Both the position numbers and the translations under genes were made by a program. This document shows, one piece after another, positions 5,282 through 8,406 of a stretch of 8,406 nucleotides of DNA. The notes under the pieces were generated by a model, which was given only the letters and a program-made list of their open reading frames with translations, ran no database searches and was not told the origin of the DNA. Source of the stretch: Nitrosopumilus sp. UBA526 (GTDB taxonomy: Archaea; Thermoproteota; Nitrososphaeria; Nitrososphaerales; Nitrosopumilaceae); contig DAXZ01000073.1 of assembly GCA_002506665.1 (NCBI GenBank), forward strand, positions 332 through 8,737. Reading direction: 5' to 3'. Position 1 is the stretch's first letter. Each line of letters begins with the position of its first letter.

Positions 5282-6436
5282 TCAGAAAAAATCCGAGATG
5301 GTCTTTTGTCTGACCAACTCTATGATGTTTCCATGTGATAACCATTCAGATTTTGTAATGCTCATCTTCTCTGATGCCAAAGACAGAGCATGTCCAAAGT
5401 CATTGGCATACACCGGAGGCTGATTCATGGCCTTGCGGATGCCTTCTCTTACCTGCCACACTCCTACCGGAATGGCATACTCGGGCCTAATCTCACGCAG
5501 GATAACTACACCTGCCTGAATCTTTTCTCTGCTCAGATACTCTAGGACTCCTAGCTTGGCTGCAAAATATGCGCCCGCAATTGCCGGTGGATGATTGATT
5601 CCTCTAGCATCCTCATAATCAGAACCAAAACCTAGCACACCATCCGAATACCATGCTTCTGTCATCTCATAAACCCATCTGTGGGGAAACAAGACAACTG
5701 CAAAGACATTGCCTAGGTGTTCATATGAAAAAACCATGTGGGATTCTGCTAAATCACACTCGAGAATCTCATCTGTAAGCGATTTGCAAATTATATCATC
5801 TGTTGCAGTAATACTCCATTTTGTGGGGACTAGTCTTCTTTTCTGGCCTAGCATGCCTATACTAAAACATCTCTGAATCTTTGAAATCTCAATTCCGGAA
5901 CGATACAGACTCTGGACGGCATCTTGCGCCTTTAGATCCTTGTCATAGTATGCCTTTTCAATATGTCTTGTGGGGGTAACTGCTGAAAACTTTGCAGACT
6001 TTATCTCGCCAATAGGACCAAATGGTGCACTCTCACCATCAAGTGAGATCTCAGAAACTCTTCTCTGAAACGTCAGATCAGAATCAGCAGGCTTTGCAGA
6101 CATTGCCATCTCCTGTAGGCACTCTATGTAACGCCCGTCTGTCTGATCTGCTGATACTTTCTGTACCCCTCTTACAAGACCAAGTCTAAAGTTGATAATC
6201 TCCTCAAGTGTCTTTCCCGTCCAGTGCTCTGGACTATCAAGTATACTTGTGTCGCCATGAATGGGTGGAACCATTGGGCCTACTGAGACCTTTGGATAAT
6301 TATGCGAGCCGACAAAGACAGACGGAGGACTAGACCCACTTACAAAGTCTGATGAGAACAGATTTCCATGTCTGGAGAGTGACTCGTGCCATTTTGCCAA
6401 GATGGAGCGCCGAATGCTCTGAGAATCAAAAGACAC
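5282..6436 (-). CDS. nreA: Archaeal DNA repair protein NreA (PCNA-interacting)
   Basis: 384 residues, Nre family (N-terminal Nre_N followed by Nre_C), found in most archaea. In Haloferax an NreA acts with UvrABC in mitomycin C damage repair in a PCNA-dependent way. Family-like segments are 'PPSVFVGSHNYPKVSVGPM' near residues 37-55, 'PFGPIGEIKSAKF' near 138-150, and the C-terminal-domain run containing 'HPPAIAGAYFAAKLG' and 'PVGVWQVREGIRKAM'. The last eight residues, QKTISDFF (bases 5285-5308), fit the PIP-box consensus Q-x-x-h-x-x-F-F for binding the sliding clamp. The N-terminal cysteine zinc motif of some NreA proteins is absent. The start is a GTG; an in-frame TAG three codons upstream (6443-6445) leaves little room for another. 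It is transcribed alone, divergent from the BtuF-like gene. The biochemical activity of the family is not established. Confidence 0.93.
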   Translation of the reverse strand: MSFDSQSIRRSILAKWHESLSRHGNLFSSDFVSGSSPPSVFVGSHNYPKVSVGPMVPPIHGDTSILDSPEHWTGKTLEEIINFRLGLVRGVQKVSADQTDGRYIECLQEMAMSAKPADSDLTFQRRVSEISLDGESAPFGPIGEIKSAKFSAVTPTRHIEKAYYDKDLKAQDAVQSLYRSGIEISKIQRCFSIGMLGQKRRLVPTKWSITATDDIICKSLTDEILECDLAESHMVFSYEHLGNVFAVVLFPHRWVYEMTEAWYSDGVLGFGSDYEDARGINHPPAIAGAYFAAKLGVLEYLSREKIQAGVVILREIRPEYAIPVGVWQVREGIRKAMNQPPVYANDFGHALSLASEKMSITKSEWLSHGNIIELVRQKTISDFF

Positions 6437-6460
6437 TGCAAACTATATGTCACTAGTCCT

Positions 6461-6469
6461 ATTAATATT
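6461..6469 (-). promoter_or_regulatory. TATA-like box for nreA
   Basis: Read on the minus strand this is AATATTAAT, centred about 29 nt before the GTG at 6436. No Shine-Dalgarno is seen before the GTG. It shares a 102-base divergent promoter region with the BtuF-like gene. Confidence 0.4.
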
Positions 6470-6508
6470 GCCTAGCTGCCAAAACTGGTTGTTTGTCAAC
6501 GTATAGTG

Positions 6509-6514
6509 TTTAAA
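6509..6514 (+). promoter_or_regulatory. TATA-like box for the BtuF-like gene
   Basis: TTTAAA is centred about 28 nt before the ATG at 6539. It lies about 40 bases from the opposing nreA TATA-like box, so factors bound between them could affect both genes. No cobalamin-riboswitch-like structure is evident in this short region. Confidence 0.45.
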
Positions 6515-6538
6515 GTGCCGGGCATATGACTAGAAAAT

Positions 6539-7465
6539 ATGACAGTAAAAAGAATCGTCTCATTTCTGCCTAGTGCAACTGAGCTGCTCTATGAACTCGG
6601 GGTACAAGACAGACTGTTTGGTGTAACTCATGAATGCACATATCCCAAGGACGCATCCCTCAAACCAAGGGTGGTAGATACTGTGATAGATTCTAACACA
6701 TTGACAAGTAAAGAGATTGATACAATGACGTCCAAACTGCAAAGTGACGGCAAAGACATCTTTGTTCTAGACGAGGACAATCTAAGGGACGCAAATCCAG
6801 ATCTAATAATATTGCAAGAAACATGTGATGTCTGTGCCGCACATGCAGACCAAGCCCATAAAGCGATGCAAATTCTCAAAACAAGCCCCACACTTCATTT
6901 CATGAACCCGCATAATATGCGGGAGATAATTGACTCTGTTACAAAACTAGGGGAGTTATTGGAAAAAAAGCACAGAGCAAAGGAGATTACAGATTCACTT
7001 GAGCAAAGAATTACAAATCTCAAAAGGAACACGCCTGCCAGACATCCAAAAGTGATTGCGCTAGAATGGCTGGAGCCGTTTTTTACTGCAGGCCATTGGG
7101 TTCCAGAGATGGTACAGATTGCCGGAGGCACAAACATGTCAAGTAATGCAGGAGAGCGTTCTAGACGACTTGGGATAAGTGATGTAGCAAGCTCAGATCC
7201 TGATATAATAATTTTGATGCCCTGCGGATTTGATATACAAAGAACAGTATCCGAGTATGATTTAATTCTCAAAGCCGACAAACGCTGGAACTCGTTGAGG
7301 GCAGTCAGAGACAACATGGTATTTGCAGTAGACGCGGGTTCCTTTTTTAGCAAACCAAGCATACGAACCATAGATGGCATTGAGATTCTTGCAAAGATAA
7401 TCAGGCCTGAGCAGTTTGCAGATTTTAAAGTCCCTGAAAATTCATCAGTACATATTAGCACATGA
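6539..7465 (+). CDS. BtuF-like cobalamin-binding protein (stand-alone, no signal peptide)
   Basis: 308 residues of the helical-backbone (TroA-like, class III) periplasmic-binding fold, COG0614 type. Segments matching the cobalamin-binding subgroup are 'RIVSFLPSATELLYELG' (5-21), 'GVTHECTYP' (28-36), 'DLIILQETCDVCAAH' (88-102), and 'EWLEPFFTAGHWVPEM' with 'AGG' near 179-198. These resemble BtuF homologues annotated as cobalamin-binding protein. No signal peptide, lipobox or transmembrane segment is present at the N-terminus, and there are no transporter permease or ATPase genes nearby. The protein is therefore predicted to be cytoplasmic, perhaps binding or delivering a corrinoid rather than importing it. 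The ATG is chosen because it precedes the first beta strand directly and has a well-spaced TATA-like box. The ligand is inferred from the family and could be another chelate or metal complex. Confidence 0.85.
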   Translation: MTVKRIVSFLPSATELLYELGVQDRLFGVTHECTYPKDASLKPRVVDTVIDSNTLTSKEIDTMTSKLQSDGKDIFVLDEDNLRDANPDLIILQETCDVCAAHADQAHKAMQILKTSPTLHFMNPHNMREIIDSVTKLGELLEKKHRAKEITDSLEQRITNLKRNTPARHPKVIALEWLEPFFTAGHWVPEMVQIAGGTNMSSNAGERSRRLGISDVASSDPDIIILMPCGFDIQRTVSEYDLILKADKRWNSLRAVRDNMVFAVDAGSFFSKPSIRTIDGIEILAKIIRPEQFADFKVPENSSVHIST

Positions 7466-7495
7466 GAGACCCATGCAACTATGGGAGATCCTCAT
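7462..7495. terminator. Nested inverted repeat between convergent genes (possible bidirectional terminator)
   Basis: ATGAG (7462-7466) pairs with CTCAT (7491-7495), and inside it CCCAT (7470-7474) pairs with ATGGG (7481-7485) around a 6-nt loop. The element overlaps the stop codon of the BtuF-like gene and lies in the 59-base convergent gap. On the plus strand a run of seven T follows at 7528-7534, which could end the BtuF-like transcript inside the 3' end of the opposing gene. Confidence 0.45.
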
Positions 7496-7524
7496 AGATA
7501 CAAAGTTGTTGGTTCGTATGCATG

Positions 7525-8406
7525 CTATTTTTTTGACGCGCTTACAAGTGACACCACATCTCTGTCTCGAAGCTGGTAGTTGGTGGGAAGTCTCAGATTG
7601 TATCTCAAATCCTTTCCGTACAAAAGGCCTTTGGTTAGATCAGAATGAATCTCTCTGGCAAGATCACTTATGGTTGCCCCGTCTTTGAGCAGTATCAGGT
7701 CTGGCAGTATCTTACCTTTCTTGTCTGCAAGATTGACCTCATCGGCTACCGGATACACCGAGTTCATCTTTAGCAGCTTGAAGACAGTCACATTGATTGC
7801 AAACTGGACACCTGTTCTCATATATTCGCCCATTATTCCTCTCTTGATAAAGTTCAGAGCATTGTTTTGCTTTTCATTGAGTTCGTCTGACTTTGTGATC
7901 TCAAACGTTTCAGACCCCGGGGAGTATCTTATCAGTCCTTTCTGCTCTGCACGTCTGAGAACAAATTCGCTGTCTCCGCTGACTGGAATTACAATCGAGT
8001 CATTATACCTCTCCCTTAGCCGTACAAAGTTCTTGTCTGCTCCTTGAACATCAATTTTATTTGCAACAATCAGAGTAGGTTTTGAGATCTTTCGCAGGTG
8101 TGATGCAAATCTCTTGCTGTCTGTAACATCAAAGTCATCAAAATTCTTCTCCTCAAGGCCAGTTGCCAACATGGTCTCCTTTACATGGAACTTTGTAACG
8201 CCAATCCCGCGGTATAATTCTGTAATTGCATCTGAGATATCTGTACCTGCCCTAATCGTCTTTGAGACCTTGCCACGGTTTCCTTCCCAAATCTTGTGAT
8301 ACCACATGATTAACTCTTCTTCAATATCTGCAAAATCAGATATCGGGTCTCCGGTTCCAGCCTTGGCAATCTTTCCTGTAGAATCTATTCCACCCGACGC
8401 ATCTAC
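7525..8406 (-). CDS. YchF/Ygr210-type Obg-family GTPase, 3' part
   Basis: The minus-strand frame is open to the right edge, giving 293 codons; the N-terminal P-loop and switch I lie outside the window. The first visible residues, V-D-A-S-G-G, are the G3 motif (Asp 8401-8403, Gly 8392-8394). The G4 motif is NKID (8050-8061), the GTP-specific form seen in archaeal/fungal Ygr210-type proteins rather than the NxxE of bacterial YchF. 'IPVSGDSE' is the probable G5 region. The helical middle region leads to a C-terminal TGS domain (last ~62 residues, 7528-7713) with 'LPDLILLKDGATISDLA' and 'LRDRDVVSLVSA'. Family members associate with ribosomes and translation. A typical member has about 390-400 residues, so roughly 100 are missing. 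The Met codon at 8305-8307 is internal, not the start. The gene converges with the BtuF-like gene. Confidence 0.92.
   Translation of the reverse strand, partial: VDASGGIDSTGKIAKAGTGDPISDFADIEEELIMWYHKIWEGNRGKVSKTIRAGTDISDAITELYRGIGVTKFHVKETMLATGLEEKNFDDFDVTDSKRFASHLRKISKPTLIVANKIDVQGADKNFVRLRERYNDSIVIPVSGDSEFVLRRAEQKGLIRYSPGSETFEITKSDELNEKQNNALNFIKRGIMGEYMRTGVQFAINVTVFKLLKMNSVYPVADEVNLADKKGKILPDLILLKDGATISDLAREIHSDLTKGLLYGKDLRYNLRLPTNYQLRDRDVVSLVSASKK

Noticed and set aside
6437..6538. Cobalamin riboswitch upstream of the BtuF-like gene
   Set aside because: The gap is too short for the full structure, contains two TATA-like boxes, and no B12-box-like motif was seen.
7416..7688. A 90-codon plus-strand open frame across the convergent gene ends
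   Set aside because: It overlaps the ends of two real genes, has no initiation signals and no recognisable protein features.
8305..8307. ATG at 8307 (minus) as the GTPase start
   Set aside because: The frame continues upstream to the window edge and encodes the G3 motif of the GTPase, so the gene is cut by the window.
1..8406. tRNA genes, insertion sequences, integrase or attachment sites
   Set aside because: No cloverleaf, transposase-like protein, terminal inverted repeats or target duplications were found in any gap.

Overview
The window looks like chromosomal DNA of an ammonia-oxidising-type archaeon (Nitrososphaerota/Thaumarchaeota, probably Nitrosopumilales). It holds an Nre-family repair protein with a C-terminal PCNA-binding peptide, an archaeal YchF/Ygr210-type GTPase with a TGS domain, an ammonia-dependent NAD synthetase, and a small protein resembling the thaumarchaeal DUF6659 family. 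Base composition is moderately AT-rich. Five plus-strand genes and one minus-strand gene show TATA-like boxes roughly 25-30 nt before the start codon and no Shine-Dalgarno sequence, as expected for archaeal leaderless mRNAs. The lineage is inferred from protein resemblance and gene architecture, not from a database search.

Layout. Positions 1-1454 (+) are the 3' end of a large secreted or surface protein: a partial and a complete fibronectin type III domain, then three tandem ~100-112-residue beta-sandwich-like modules. The first two modules are almost identical in DNA. Next come a small DUF6659-like protein (1565-1948, +) and MsrA methionine sulfoxide reductase (2092-2544, +). An overlapping nadE-cysS pair follows (2716-4891, +), then a two-helix membrane protein of unknown function (4982-5257, +). 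Converging on it is nreA (5282-6436, -). Divergent from nreA is a stand-alone BtuF-like cobalamin-binding protein without a signal peptide (6539-7465, +). The right edge holds the 3' two-thirds to three-quarters of a YchF/Ygr210-type GTPase (7525-8406, -), convergent with the BtuF-like gene.

How the genes work together. Only nadE-cysS is clearly an operon: cysS starts inside nadE and has its own Shine-Dalgarno. The other genes seem to be single transcription units with their own promoters. Most of the window is housekeeping: NAD synthesis, cysteinyl-tRNA charging, oxidised-protein repair, DNA repair, a cobalamin-related protein and a ribosome-associated GTPase. The accessory, fast-changing part is the modular surface protein at the left edge.

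No tRNA, rRNA, CRISPR array, transposase or integrase was seen. No gene-free stretch exceeds about 175 bases. I did not find a convincing new multi-gene system. The observations most worth a second look are the all-nonsynonymous, charge-shifting divergence between two surface-protein modules, the small Trp-rich membrane protein behind a palindrome, and the PCNA-binding tail of NreA.
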